Below, piece after piece: positions 24,745 to 32,707 of a stretch of 41,953 bases of DNA (positions are counted from its first letter, which is position 1; each line of letters begins with the position of its first letter). A model generated the notes under the pieces. It worked only from the letters and a program-made list of their open reading frames with translations, had not been told where the DNA came from and searched no databases. The stretch spans positions 1-41,953 of the forward strand of contig CAYVXE010000030.1 in the NCBI GenBank assembly GCA_964455375.1, given 5' to 3'. The DNA comes from CAYVXE01 sp964455375. Lineage in GTDB: Bacteria; Zhuqueibacterota; Zhuqueibacteria; Oceanimicrobiales; Oceanimicrobiaceae. Made by a program: the position numbers and the translations under genes.

Positions 24745-27660
24745 ATGATAGAATGGGTGGACCGTTTTTTTGTAAAAACCCGCACTGTGATAATGAAAAG
24801 GCGTAACATTGCTTTTCAATTATTACCGATTGTATTGGTTTTATGTGTATCGTCTTCTGCTTTTGCACAGTTTGGGGATATTTTTGGTTTTGGAAAAAAT
24901 AAAGTACAGTATAAAAGGTTTCAATGGTCGGTTATTAAAACAGAACATTTTGATCTGTATTTTTATGAAGAGGAACGTCAGGCAGCATTGGATGTAGCGG
25001 AAATTTCGGAAAGGTCTTATGCCTATTTAAGTGACGTCCTGGATCATAAATTCAAACATAAAATTCCTCTTTTGCTTTATGCTTCGCATAATGATTTTCA
25101 GCAGACAAACGCCATAAGTAGTTTTATCAGTGAAGGTACGCAAGGTGTAACCGAATCTTTGAAAGGGAGGATGATTTTACCCATCACCGGTTCGTATGGA
25201 CAATTTATCCATGTCTTAACCCACGAAATGGTGCATGCATTCCAATATGACATATTATTTGCCGAGGGGCCGGCAGATATCGTAAGACGATTCCAGCCGC
25301 CGCTTTGGTTTATGGAAGGAATGGCGGAATATCTTTCCGTGGGGATGGATAACATTACCCGGATGTGGATGCGCGATGCAGTATTGAACAATACTATCTT
25401 AACCATTCCGGAAATGAATTTTGTATTTGATATTCGCGTTTACCGGATGGGGCAGGCGATTTGGTACTATGTAGGCGAACGTTATGGCAAGGAAGTGGTT
25501 GGCCGAATTTTTAAAACGGCGCGGGCGACAGGTGATTTAAACCGTGCCTTTAAAGCTCATACCGGTCTCGATTTAATCGAGCTGTCTAAAAGATGGAAAG
25601 CTGATGCACAGACACGTTACTTACCTAAAGATGTTCTTTTGTCTAAACCGGGGGATATCGCTAAACCTATCACGGAACAGAGTGATGGTAGCTCCCGCAT
25701 AAATATTGTGCCAGCGCTCTCTCCTGACGGGTCAAAATTGGCGTATGTGGGGGATAAAAATTACACACTTAACATGTGGGTAAAAGATCTGGATAAAAAT
25801 AAAGTTTACAAGATTGTTCAAAGCGGCAGCAGTCAAAGCTATGAAACATTGCGTTACTTCGACACCTCAATGAATTGGTCGCCGGATGGGAAAAGATTTT
25901 CATTTGTTGCAAAAGCAGGAAAAAACGACGCTATTTACATTGTAAATGCCGACAACAGAAAGGTCATTAAAAAACTGACGTTTCGCAAACTGACCGGGAT
26001 GGCAGCACCAAGCTGGTCTCCCAATGGCGATAAAATGGTATTCTCCGGTTTGCGGGGCGGCATCTCTGATTTATATGTCGTAAACAGTGACGGTTCTAAT
26101 TTGCGGCAATTAACCAATAATCGTTATGCATATTTGCATCCGCAATGGTCTCCTGACGGGAAGAAAATTGCCTTTACCACGGATAGAGGACCGAATACGA
26201 ACATAGACAGCCTCATTTTTGGCGATTACAATATTGCGCTGTATGATTTACAATCCAAGCGAGTAGAGCTTTTAACCCGCTCCGATGGCAACGATATCAA
26301 CCCGGTTTGGTCCTCTGACGGTCGTGAAATGTTGTTTGTTTCGGACAGAAACGGAATTCCTAATATCTATTCATTGGATTTAGTTTCTCATGGCGTTCGT
26401 CAAATTACCAATTTAATCACGGGTGTTTCAGGTATCATCACGGAGTCGCCTGCGGTTACATTAGCCCCTCAAACCGGACGAATTGCTTTCAGTGCCTTCA
26501 ATAACGGCGGGTGGAATATCTTCACCATGGATGAATATAAAAAGAAAACCCTCGACAAGACCAATTTGACGGTACTCGACACTTTGGAAAGCCCCAATGA
26601 AAAATATCTTGAATACGAACTTCCCGATAGTTCTGAGTTTCTTTTGTCAGAGTATAGAGCAAAATTATCACCGGATTTGATTGTCGGCGGTGGCGCCTTT
26701 GCTACAAATGTTGGTTTTGCGGGTCAAACAGCCTTTTTGTTCAGTGATATGCTTGGAGACCGGAATTTACTCATTCAGGCAGCATTGTTCGGTGATCCGC
26801 TGGAATCCACCATCATTGCGACCTATTTTAACCAGAGCCGGAGGTTGAACTGGGCCTTTTCAGCCTTCCAATTCAGGGATGATTTCGGTATTTTTACAGC
26901 CAGTGGCGATGCACAGTTCAGGAGTCAAATTTTCCGGGGCGCTGGTGTCAGTGCCTCATTGCCTTTAAATGCTTTCAATCGGATTGAGCTTGGTACAAAC
27001 CTGTTTTTTGTAGAAGAGAATGTTGTAAGCCTTAATTTTGTGACTGGTTCTACATCAAGCAATAATATTGGAAATTCAGTTTTTGGTAGTATCGACGCGT
27101 CATTTGTCCGGGACACGGCCTTCTGGGGTCTTGCTGCGCCCATTTCCGGAACCAGAGCCCGTTTTAGTGTACGTGAAAATATAGGGGATTTGGATTATAC
27201 GTTGCTTTTTGGTGACTATCGAAAATATTTTGCCATCAGTGTTCCGAGGTATTCCATCGCCTATCGTCTCTCCGGTGGCGCCTCTAACGGACGGGATAGC
27301 CGTCTCTTCGGAATTGGCGGACCGTTTACCTTTCGCGGTGTCGACTTTGGTGTTTTGAGAGGCACCAGAGCGGTTTATCAAAATACGGAATTCAGATTTC
27401 CATTATTCCCGTTTCTACCCATTCAGTATGATTTCTTAACGGGAATGGCCTTCTTTGACGCAGCAAATGTTTGGGGATCCGACGTAGATTTTTTTGGAAA
27501 TAAATTGAATTCTTCGTTTAGGTTTAATAATACGCTTTATTCTTATGGGTTGGGTTTCAGGTTTAATCTTGGTGGTCTTCTTGTGCTTCGGTGGGATTTC
27601 CCGTTGCGTCATGAAGCCGGAGAACCAGGCACGTTCTTTTCCATCGGCGTCGATTATTAA
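24745..27660 (+). CDS. HExxH peptidase-like / PD40 propeller / Omp85-type barrel fusion
   Basis: The 971-residue product has three parts. Residues about 45-280 form a peptidase MA-like (gluzincin) domain with zinc motif HEMVH (160-164) and the third ligand Glu191 in MEGMAEYL. Residues about 295-590 are PD40/TolB-like blades, each with the repeated core SPDG/SPNG+K (for example NWSPDGKRFSF, QWSPDGKKIAF, SSDGREMLF). Residues about 640-971 alternate amphipathic strands and end in FFSIGVDY, the form of the BamA/Omp85 surface-antigen barrel (FGIGGPFTFRGVDFG resembles its conserved loop). AAGGAGGT at 24729-24736 supports ATG 24745, giving a long n-region before the signal peptide (VSSSAFAQ). It is probably an outer-membrane protein with a periplasmic peptidase-propeller part. 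Confidence 0.88.
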   Translation: MIEWVDRFFVKTRTVIMKRRNIAFQLLPIVLVLCVSSSAFAQFGDIFGFGKNKVQYKRFQWSVIKTEHFDLYFYEEERQAALDVAEISERSYAYLSDVLDHKFKHKIPLLLYASHNDFQQTNAISSFISEGTQGVTESLKGRMILPITGSYGQFIHVLTHEMVHAFQYDILFAEGPADIVRRFQPPLWFMEGMAEYLSVGMDNITRMWMRDAVLNNTILTIPEMNFVFDIRVYRMGQAIWYYVGERYGKEVVGRIFKTARATGDLNRAFKAHTGLDLIELSKRWKADAQTRYLPKDVLLSKPGDIAKPITEQSDGSSRINIVPALSPDGSKLAYVGDKNYTLNMWVKDLDKNKVYKIVQSGSSQSYETLRYFDTSMNWSPDGKRFSFVAKAGKNDAIYIVNADNRKVIKKLTFRKLTGMAAPSWSPNGDKMVFSGLRGGISDLYVVNSDGSNLRQLTNNRYAYLHPQWSPDGKKIAFTTDRGPNTNIDSLIFGDYNIALYDLQSKRVELLTRSDGNDINPVWSSDGREMLFVSDRNGIPNIYSLDLVSHGVRQITNLITGVSGIITESPAVTLAPQTGRIAFSAFNNGGWNIFTMDEYKKKTLDKTNLTVLDTLESPNEKYLEYELPDSSEFLLSEYRAKLSPDLIVGGGAFATNVGFAGQTAFLFSDMLGDRNLLIQAALFGDPLESTIIATYFNQSRRLNWAFSAFQFRDDFGIFTASGDAQFRSQIFRGAGVSASLPLNAFNRIELGTNLFFVEENVVSLNFVTGSTSSNNIGNSVFGSIDASFVRDTAFWGLAAPISGTRARFSVRENIGDLDYTLLFGDYRKYFAISVPRYSIAYRLSGGASNGRDSRLFGIGGPFTFRGVDFGVLRGTRAVYQNTEFRFPLFPFLPIQYDFLTGMAFFDAANVWGSDVDFFGNKLNSSFRFNNTLYSYGLGFRFNLGGLLVLRWDFPLRHEAGEPGTFFSIGVDY

Positions 27661-27695
27661 ATTGTTGGTGAGTGCTGAAATGGTGCATAACTAAC

Positions 27696-27824
27696 GAGAC
27701 TGTCGAAAAGGTCGATAAATAAATTTTCCTTCTGAGTGTTGGCGAAGTATAATTTAAAAGCAATGGGTTACAGCCTTCGATTCCGCTCAGGCCAAAGTAG
27801 GAAACTACTTTTTTTGACAGTTTC
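27696..27824. repeat. MITE-like segment with imperfect terminal inverted repeats
   Basis: GAGACTGTCGAAAAG (27696-27710) is an imperfect inverted match to CTTTTTTTGACAGTTTC at 27808-27824. The 130-base segment is non-coding, between the barrel fusion and the transglycosylase. Size and ends resemble a miniature inverted-repeat element. No second copy or target duplication was found in the window. Confidence 0.3.
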
Positions 27825-27947
27825 AACGAGCACTATTTTTCAAAAAATACGTTTTAATAAGAAATGAAGGAACTATTTTAAAAACCTGTCGTATTATTTC
27901 GTTTGGTTACAGTTAATTGGTTTTTAGAACAACCTGGGAGGTATTTT

Positions 27948-28613
27948 TTGAAGAAAAGTTATGTAATTCCAGCCATTTTTGCGGGGATTTTTGCGCTTGC
28001 ATTTGTGGCCAGACAATTAAGCCTCGATGAAAATATCGAGACCAAAACTCTGGCAATTCAGAATCAGGCAAATGTCATTCAAGCGCTAAAAAAAATTGAT
28101 GACGCCCGAACATATAATATGAATCGGGTGATCTCGGTCATTGATCGTTACAATCGTTCCATGCCAGTGGAACTTAAATATAAAATCGCCTCTGAAATAA
28201 GCGATGCAAGCATGCGCTATAATAATCTGGATGTGGATTTAATTTGTGCAACCATCACACATGAGTCGGCATTTACGTGGAATTCCAAAATTGTTTCACC
28301 CGTTGGGGCGATGGGGCTGATGCAGATTATGCCGGCAACCGGTAAGTTTTTAGCCGGTATCGAAGATGTGTCCTGGACGAGCGCACAGGATGTGTTGTTT
28401 GACCCGGTGCTCAACATCCGGTTAGGAACCCGCTACCTTTCCAGTTTGATTGAAACCTATGAAGTGGACGGCGGCCTTGCGGCTTATAATGGCGGTGGAA
28501 AACGTGCGAAGATGTGGTTGACTCAAAATCGCAAAAAAGGCGTTCTCTATAAAGAGACTCAGGCTTATGTCCCTGCTGTTTTAACGCTTTACAATGAATT
28601 CAGAATGAATTAA
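27948..28613 (+). CDS. Lytic transglycosylase, SLT family, membrane-anchored
   Basis: The product has one N-terminal hydrophobic anchor (KSYVIPAIFAGIFALAFVA) and a single SLT domain: catalytic Glu106 in THESAFTWN, then SPVGAMGLMQIMP and GLAAYNGG. The true start is probably TTG 27948, which has GGGAGG 7 bases upstream and gives MKKSYVIP and 221 residues; the longer TTG start at 27903 has neither. It would trim peptidoglycan from the periplasmic face of the inner membrane. A terminator follows at 28643-28671. Confidence 0.9.
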   Translation: MKKSYVIPAIFAGIFALAFVARQLSLDENIETKTLAIQNQANVIQALKKIDDARTYNMNRVISVIDRYNRSMPVELKYKIASEISDASMRYNNLDVDLICATITHESAFTWNSKIVSPVGAMGLMQIMPATGKFLAGIEDVSWTSAQDVLFDPVLNIRLGTRYLSSLIETYEVDGGLAAYNGGGKRAKMWLTQNRKKGVLYKETQAYVPAVLTLYNEFRMN

Positions 28614-28642
28614 TTCTCTTTACACTAAGCCATGATTTTATG

Positions 28643-28671
28643 AAGCCCGGTTTTTTGCCGGGCTTTTTTTT
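28643..28671 (+). terminator. Rho-independent terminator
   Basis: AAGCCCGG (28643-28650), a 7-base loop, CCGGGCTT (28658-28665), then eight T. It separates the transglycosylase gene from the convergent SPOR-propeller gene, whose stop is 4 bases away. Confidence 0.9.
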
Positions 28672-28674
28672 ATG

Positions 28675-30153
28675 TCACCTTGGGTCTTTGTCTGTTGAAA
28701 TTTTTGTTGAATAAAGGATTTTATGGTCTGTAAAAACTAATTTAGAGCCACTGGGAGAAATGGCGAATTCTGTAAATGGAAAGTCAAACCGGAATGTTGA
28801 CTCTCTGCCTTCCGAAGAAAAAATCCACAACTCACGATCTAATTTTATGTAAATATCACCTGTTTGGGAGAAATTAAAAAATGCCGTTGAAGTCTCAGAA
28901 TGATTTTCTTCCAACAAAATTGTGGCCATTCCTGTCTTTAAATCGAAGGCCTTAATTCGTGTTAAATAAGAAGATGTCGAGCTGGGGTCCGATAGTGTGG
29001 TGAGGGTAATTATTTGATTGCTATGCCGGTTGAAAAGATACGTTGGGCTCGTTGGAATGTCATAGGCTGAAACCTGACTTTCTGACTCTGTTTCCAGGTC
29101 ATATATCCGGAGCGTGAAGGAGTTGTTTCGGTGAAATGAATTCCCGGAAGCAGACTCTTTTAAGAAAAGTAATTCTGTGCTTGATTTCCAACCGACTGTA
29201 CGCGTCGATAACCCAAAAGATGACAAATCGATTGACCTCGGGTCTTCTCCTGGTACCAGCACGAGAATGATACTATTTGTGAACCTGTCCGGATCATCCG
29301 AGTCTGTGTTGTAATTGGCGGTAAAGGCGATTGCTTTGCCTTCCAGTGCCCAGCGGATATCTGAAATCGAAAAGGGGATGCGATTTTGGGAAAGGATTTG
29401 CTGTACTTGCTGCCCGTTTTTTTGCACTAAATACAGATTTTCCACCTGTTCAAAAGAGCGGCTGACTTCTCTGGCCACAAAAGCCACCTTTTCCCCGTCT
29501 GGTGACCATTTGAAACGGGGAGTCACATGTCGATTCGCCTTTCCGATGGCAACTTGAGAAATCGTGCCGCCGCCTGTCCCGATTGTGAATATCCCCTCAT
29601 CTCCGTCCGGGGTTTCCGCATAAAAAGCAATCTCCTTTCCGCTCGGTGACCATTGCGGATTTTGACACCGGAGGCCGTTTGTCAATTGTTTGCGATCTGT
29701 GACGAGGTTTTTCTCACTGTTATCATGTATCTTTTGTTCGTAAGGTTCATATTTCTGGTTTACGATGTAGCTGTCTTCGTAACCGGAATGCTTAAGTTTA
29801 GCCAGGGTGCGAAGTGCTTCGAGATTGTCGGAAAAAGGACCAACCCGAATACGGTAAATCATAGCCCCGGAAATACTCCGATATTTTACGATGTAACCTG
29901 AAAAGTGTTTTTTGTTTAAAAGTGCTATCAGTTTTTCTGCATTTTCTAATTTTTTCATTGCCGCAATTTGAATGCTGTATGGAAATTTATCATTGATAAC
30001 CTTATGTGACAGAACCGAATCTGCGGTAATTGGGGGATTGGTTGTCTTTTCACTCGAGGTGTTGTTTTTTGAGCCACAGGAAAAATTTGATGAGAATATG
30101 ACGGTGATAAAAAAGAATGATAAAAGTTTATTCTGATGGCGGTATTTTTTCAT
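28675..30153 (-). CDS. SPOR domain and TolB-like propeller lipoprotein
   Basis: The 492-residue product has a signal ending in NFSCGS (a slightly unusual lipobox, lipid Cys26), a SPOR domain at about residues 57-130 (FPYSIQIAAMKKLENAEKL, YRIRVGPFSDN), then PD40/TolB-like blades from about 160 to the end (QWSPSGKEIAF, KWSPDGEKVAF). SPOR domains bind peptidoglycan lacking stem peptides, the product left at division sites by amidases. A glycan-binding domain on a TolB-like propeller suggests an envelope-anchoring or Tol-Pal-like scaffold. It converges with a transglycosylase and is divergent from the threonine ammonia-lyase. Confidence 0.88.
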   Translation of the reverse strand: MKKYRHQNKLLSFFFITVIFSSNFSCGSKNNTSSEKTTNPPITADSVLSHKVINDKFPYSIQIAAMKKLENAEKLIALLNKKHFSGYIVKYRSISGAMIYRIRVGPFSDNLEALRTLAKLKHSGYEDSYIVNQKYEPYEQKIHDNSEKNLVTDRKQLTNGLRCQNPQWSPSGKEIAFYAETPDGDEGIFTIGTGGGTISQVAIGKANRHVTPRFKWSPDGEKVAFVAREVSRSFEQVENLYLVQKNGQQVQQILSQNRIPFSISDIRWALEGKAIAFTANYNTDSDDPDRFTNSIILVLVPGEDPRSIDLSSFGLSTRTVGWKSSTELLFLKESASGNSFHRNNSFTLRIYDLETESESQVSAYDIPTSPTYLFNRHSNQIITLTTLSDPSSTSSYLTRIKAFDLKTGMATILLEENHSETSTAFFNFSQTGDIYIKLDRELWIFSSEGRESTFRFDFPFTEFAISPSGSKLVFTDHKILYSTKISTDKDPR

Positions 30154-30254
30154 AAAAATAAATTAGATAGTGATAGGTTAAAATACAAAAAATCTTCAGG
30201 AAAAAAACACTTATTTTCCATTGTTTAATTCATTTCATAAACTTAGATTTGAAT

Positions 30255-31199
30255 ATGAATTTGGATTCAATTATTAAAGCACAAAATAGTTTGTCAGCAT
30301 TTGTACGACAAACGCCATTGCAGCGTTCCGAATATTTCAGTCATCTTTTTGGTGAAAAGGTTTATTTGAAATTGGAGAATTGGCAAAAGACCGGTTCGTT
30401 CAAAATCCGGGGTGCGCTGCATAAAATATCTCAGCTCAGTCCCGATGAAAAAAGCAGAGGCATCATTACAGCTTCTGCAGGAAACCATGCGCTTGGTGTA
30501 GCAAATGCGGCAAAATTATACGGTATTAAGACCAAAATTATCGTGCCGGCAGACGCCTCGGCTGCTAAGATTCATGCCTTAAATCAATATAATTTGGATC
30601 TCATTGTTGATGGTAACGATTATGATGAAGCGGAAGAGATCGCTCTGGAAATTCAGCGACAGGAAAAGTTAACGTTCGTGCATGCCTTTAGTGACGAAAC
30701 GATCATTTCCGGACAGGGCACTATCGCTTTGGAGATTTTGGAACAATTACCCGATGTGAAAAACATGATTGTTCCGGTTGGTGGAGGCGGCCTGATTTCA
30801 GGAATGGCGGTTGCAGCAAAAGCTAAAAAAACTGACGTGAAAATTGTCGGTGTGCAGTCGGAAGCGTCTCCGGCGATGTTCAATTCTCTGCAAGTGGGAA
30901 TGAATGTTGAAACGCCCATAAAAGAGACCATCGCCGACGGACTTGCCGGCCGCTTTGTTACCGATCTGACGCTTCATTTAGTACAAGAATATGTCGATGA
31001 TATGACTTTGGTTTCAGAAAATGCCATAAAGGAAGCAGTGAAATGTGCATTTATGCAGGAACATCTCCTGTTGGAAGGATCCGCAGCCGTCGGTCTTGCA
31101 GCAATACTGGAAAATAAGCTGAAACTTAAAGGGGAAACGGCAGTCATTCTAACCGGTAGAAATATTTCTCTTGAAGTGTTCAAAAATATTATTTTGTAA
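30255..31199 (+). CDS. Threonine/serine ammonia-lyase (PLP-dependent, no ACT domain)
   Basis: It converts L-threonine to 2-oxobutyrate and ammonia, or L-serine to pyruvate. From ATG 30255 the product has 314 residues. The PLP lysine is Lys50 in KTGSFKIRGA, the asparagine loop is ASAGNHALGVA, and the phosphate cup is PVGGGGLISG. There is no C-terminal ACT-like regulatory domain, so it is the short, catabolic or racemase-like type rather than the isoleucine-feedback-controlled IlvA. A TTG at 30249 is also possible but worse. Fructose-bisphosphatase follows with a separate promoter. Confidence 0.93.
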   Translation: MNLDSIIKAQNSLSAFVRQTPLQRSEYFSHLFGEKVYLKLENWQKTGSFKIRGALHKISQLSPDEKSRGIITASAGNHALGVANAAKLYGIKTKIIVPADASAAKIHALNQYNLDLIVDGNDYDEAEEIALEIQRQEKLTFVHAFSDETIISGQGTIALEILEQLPDVKNMIVPVGGGGLISGMAVAAKAKKTDVKIVGVQSEASPAMFNSLQVGMNVETPIKETIADGLAGRFVTDLTLHLVQEYVDDMTLVSENAIKEAVKCAFMQEHLLLEGSAAVGLAAILENKLKLKGETAVILTGRNISLEVFKNIIL

Positions 31200-31205
31200 T
31201 ATTTC

Positions 31206-31234
31206 TTGACATTTTGTACCCTAAATGATAGTTT
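31206..31234 (+). promoter_or_regulatory. Candidate promoter of fbp
   Basis: TTGACA (31206-31211), 17 bases, then TAGTTT (31229-31234), which is also close to the Bacteroidota -7 element TAnnTTTG. It leaves a leader of about 95 bases to ATG 31335. Confidence 0.4.
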
Positions 31235-31334
31235 GTAAAGAATTTAATTCTGCAAGTTGCTCTAACCGCTTGTAACATTTCATATTTGTAAATCAATTTG
31301 CGTAAGTGAATTATTATCCAAAAGGAGTTGAAAG

Positions 31335-32339
31335 ATGGGGCAAAAATTAGTGACCATCGAGCGCCATATCATGGATAAGCAGCGTAGTTTTCCTGAAGCC
31401 ACGGGGGATTTCTCGTCTTTGCTTTATGATATCGCTTTTGCTGCAAAGATTATTGCCCGGGAAGTAAATAAGGCCGGTTTGGTAGATGTGCTTGGTTACA
31501 CCGGTACAACGAATGTTCACGGGGAAAAGGTGCAGAAACTGGATGAGTATGCAGATTCGATTATTTATCGTGCGTTAGATCATACGGAACGACTTTGTGT
31601 TATGGCTTCTGAAGAGAGGGAAGACATTATTCCTATTCCGAAAAAATATAAGTGTGGTAAGTATGTGCTCTTGTACGATCCCCTGGACGGATCATCAAAT
31701 ATTGATGCGAATGTGAGCATCGGGACAATTTTTTCTATCTACAGAAAGATCAGTGACGGCGAATGTGGTCGGTTAGAAGACTGTTTGCAACATGGCACGG
31801 AACAAATCGCTGCCGGTTATGTTATTTACGGAGCCTCCACGATGCTTGTTTTTACTACGGGTCGTGGTGTGCATGGTTTCACCTATGATCCCAGTGTGGG
31901 TGAGTTCCTTCTCTCACACAGTGATATTAAGATACCGAAGCGAGGAAAAATATATAGCACCAACGAGGGCAATTATGCCCGCTGGGACGAAGGGACTAAA
32001 AAATATATCGATTATTTAAAACAGACCGACAGGGAAACGAATCGTCCGTATTCAGCTCGATATATCGGATCGTTAGTGTCTGACTTTCATAGAAATTTGT
32101 TATACGGCGGCATCTTTCTTTACCCCGCTGACAAGAAAAATCCCAATGGTAAATTGCGTCTCATGTATGAGGCGAATCCGCTGGCGTTCATTGTGGAGCA
32201 TGCGGGGGGTGCGGCCAGTGACGCTACACAGCGTATTCTGGATGTGAAGCCTACGTCAATCCATCAGAGGATTCCCTTGATTATCGGTAGTGACGAGGAT
32301 GTAAAGCAGGCGGTGAATTTCATTCAGGGTAAAGAATGA
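31335..32339 (+). CDS. fbp: Class 1 fructose-1,6-bisphosphatase
   Basis: It hydrolyses fructose 1,6-bisphosphate to fructose 6-phosphate in gluconeogenesis. The 334-residue product has the metal-binding Glu93/94 (ASEERED), the class 1 signature LYDPLDGSSNIDANVSIGT with Asp115 and Asp118, SARYIGSLVSDFHRNLLYGG and the closing MYEANPLAFIVEHAGG. Length is typical. AAAAGGAG before ATG 31335 is a good ribosome site. A terminator follows. Confidence 0.98.
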   Translation: MGQKLVTIERHIMDKQRSFPEATGDFSSLLYDIAFAAKIIAREVNKAGLVDVLGYTGTTNVHGEKVQKLDEYADSIIYRALDHTERLCVMASEEREDIIPIPKKYKCGKYVLLYDPLDGSSNIDANVSIGTIFSIYRKISDGECGRLEDCLQHGTEQIAAGYVIYGASTMLVFTTGRGVHGFTYDPSVGEFLLSHSDIKIPKRGKIYSTNEGNYARWDEGTKKYIDYLKQTDRETNRPYSARYIGSLVSDFHRNLLYGGIFLYPADKKNPNGKLRLMYEANPLAFIVEHAGGAASDATQRILDVKPTSIHQRIPLIIGSDEDVKQAVNFIQGKE

Positions 32340-32358
32340 CCGTGATTGGCAATTGGCT

Positions 32359-32392
32359 AAGCCTCTTCAGTGTAACTTGGAGAGGCTTTTTT
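32359..32392 (+). terminator. Rho-independent terminator of fbp
   Basis: AAGCCTCT (32359-32366), a 14-base loop, AGAGGCTT (32381-32388) and a run of T to 32392. Confidence 0.8.
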
Positions 32393-32474
32393 CGTTTAGG
32401 GAATCAAACGCTCATCTTAAGATGTTCTAACTAAATAGTGATTGACTGAAAATTCACATTTCTGTCATTTCGAC

Positions 32475-32621
32475 CCGGCAGTCGTCCTTGCTCGTCAACT
32501 TAAGGAGGATTCACTTTTTTCTTGTCGCCTTGAGCGAAGCAGCGCGGAGTCGAAAGGTCTGACACAAGCATGGACCAGATTTCTTCTCAGGCATTCGCCT
32601 GACTCAAAAAGACAATTCTGG
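32475..32621 (+). repeat. Dispersed intergenic repeat modules (copy 3)
   Basis: The gap 32340-32707 holds a terminator and repeat modules but no credible gene. CCGGCAGTCGTCC...CGTCAACTTAAG (32475-32504) matches copies near 6334, 6538 (inverted) and 23651. TGTCGCCTTGAGCGAAG (32523-32539) matches 6201-6217. 32575-32621 carries the hairpin TCAGGC-ATTC-GCCTGA and matches 23813-23853 and, inverted, 6365-6409. Confidence 0.6.
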
Positions 32622-32707
32622 GCATACGTTGACGTCTATGGGCAGTCATCGGATAAATTTTGTGTTTTCGGTCAAACACCAAATAAAAAGATTTTTACGA
32701 TACAATT

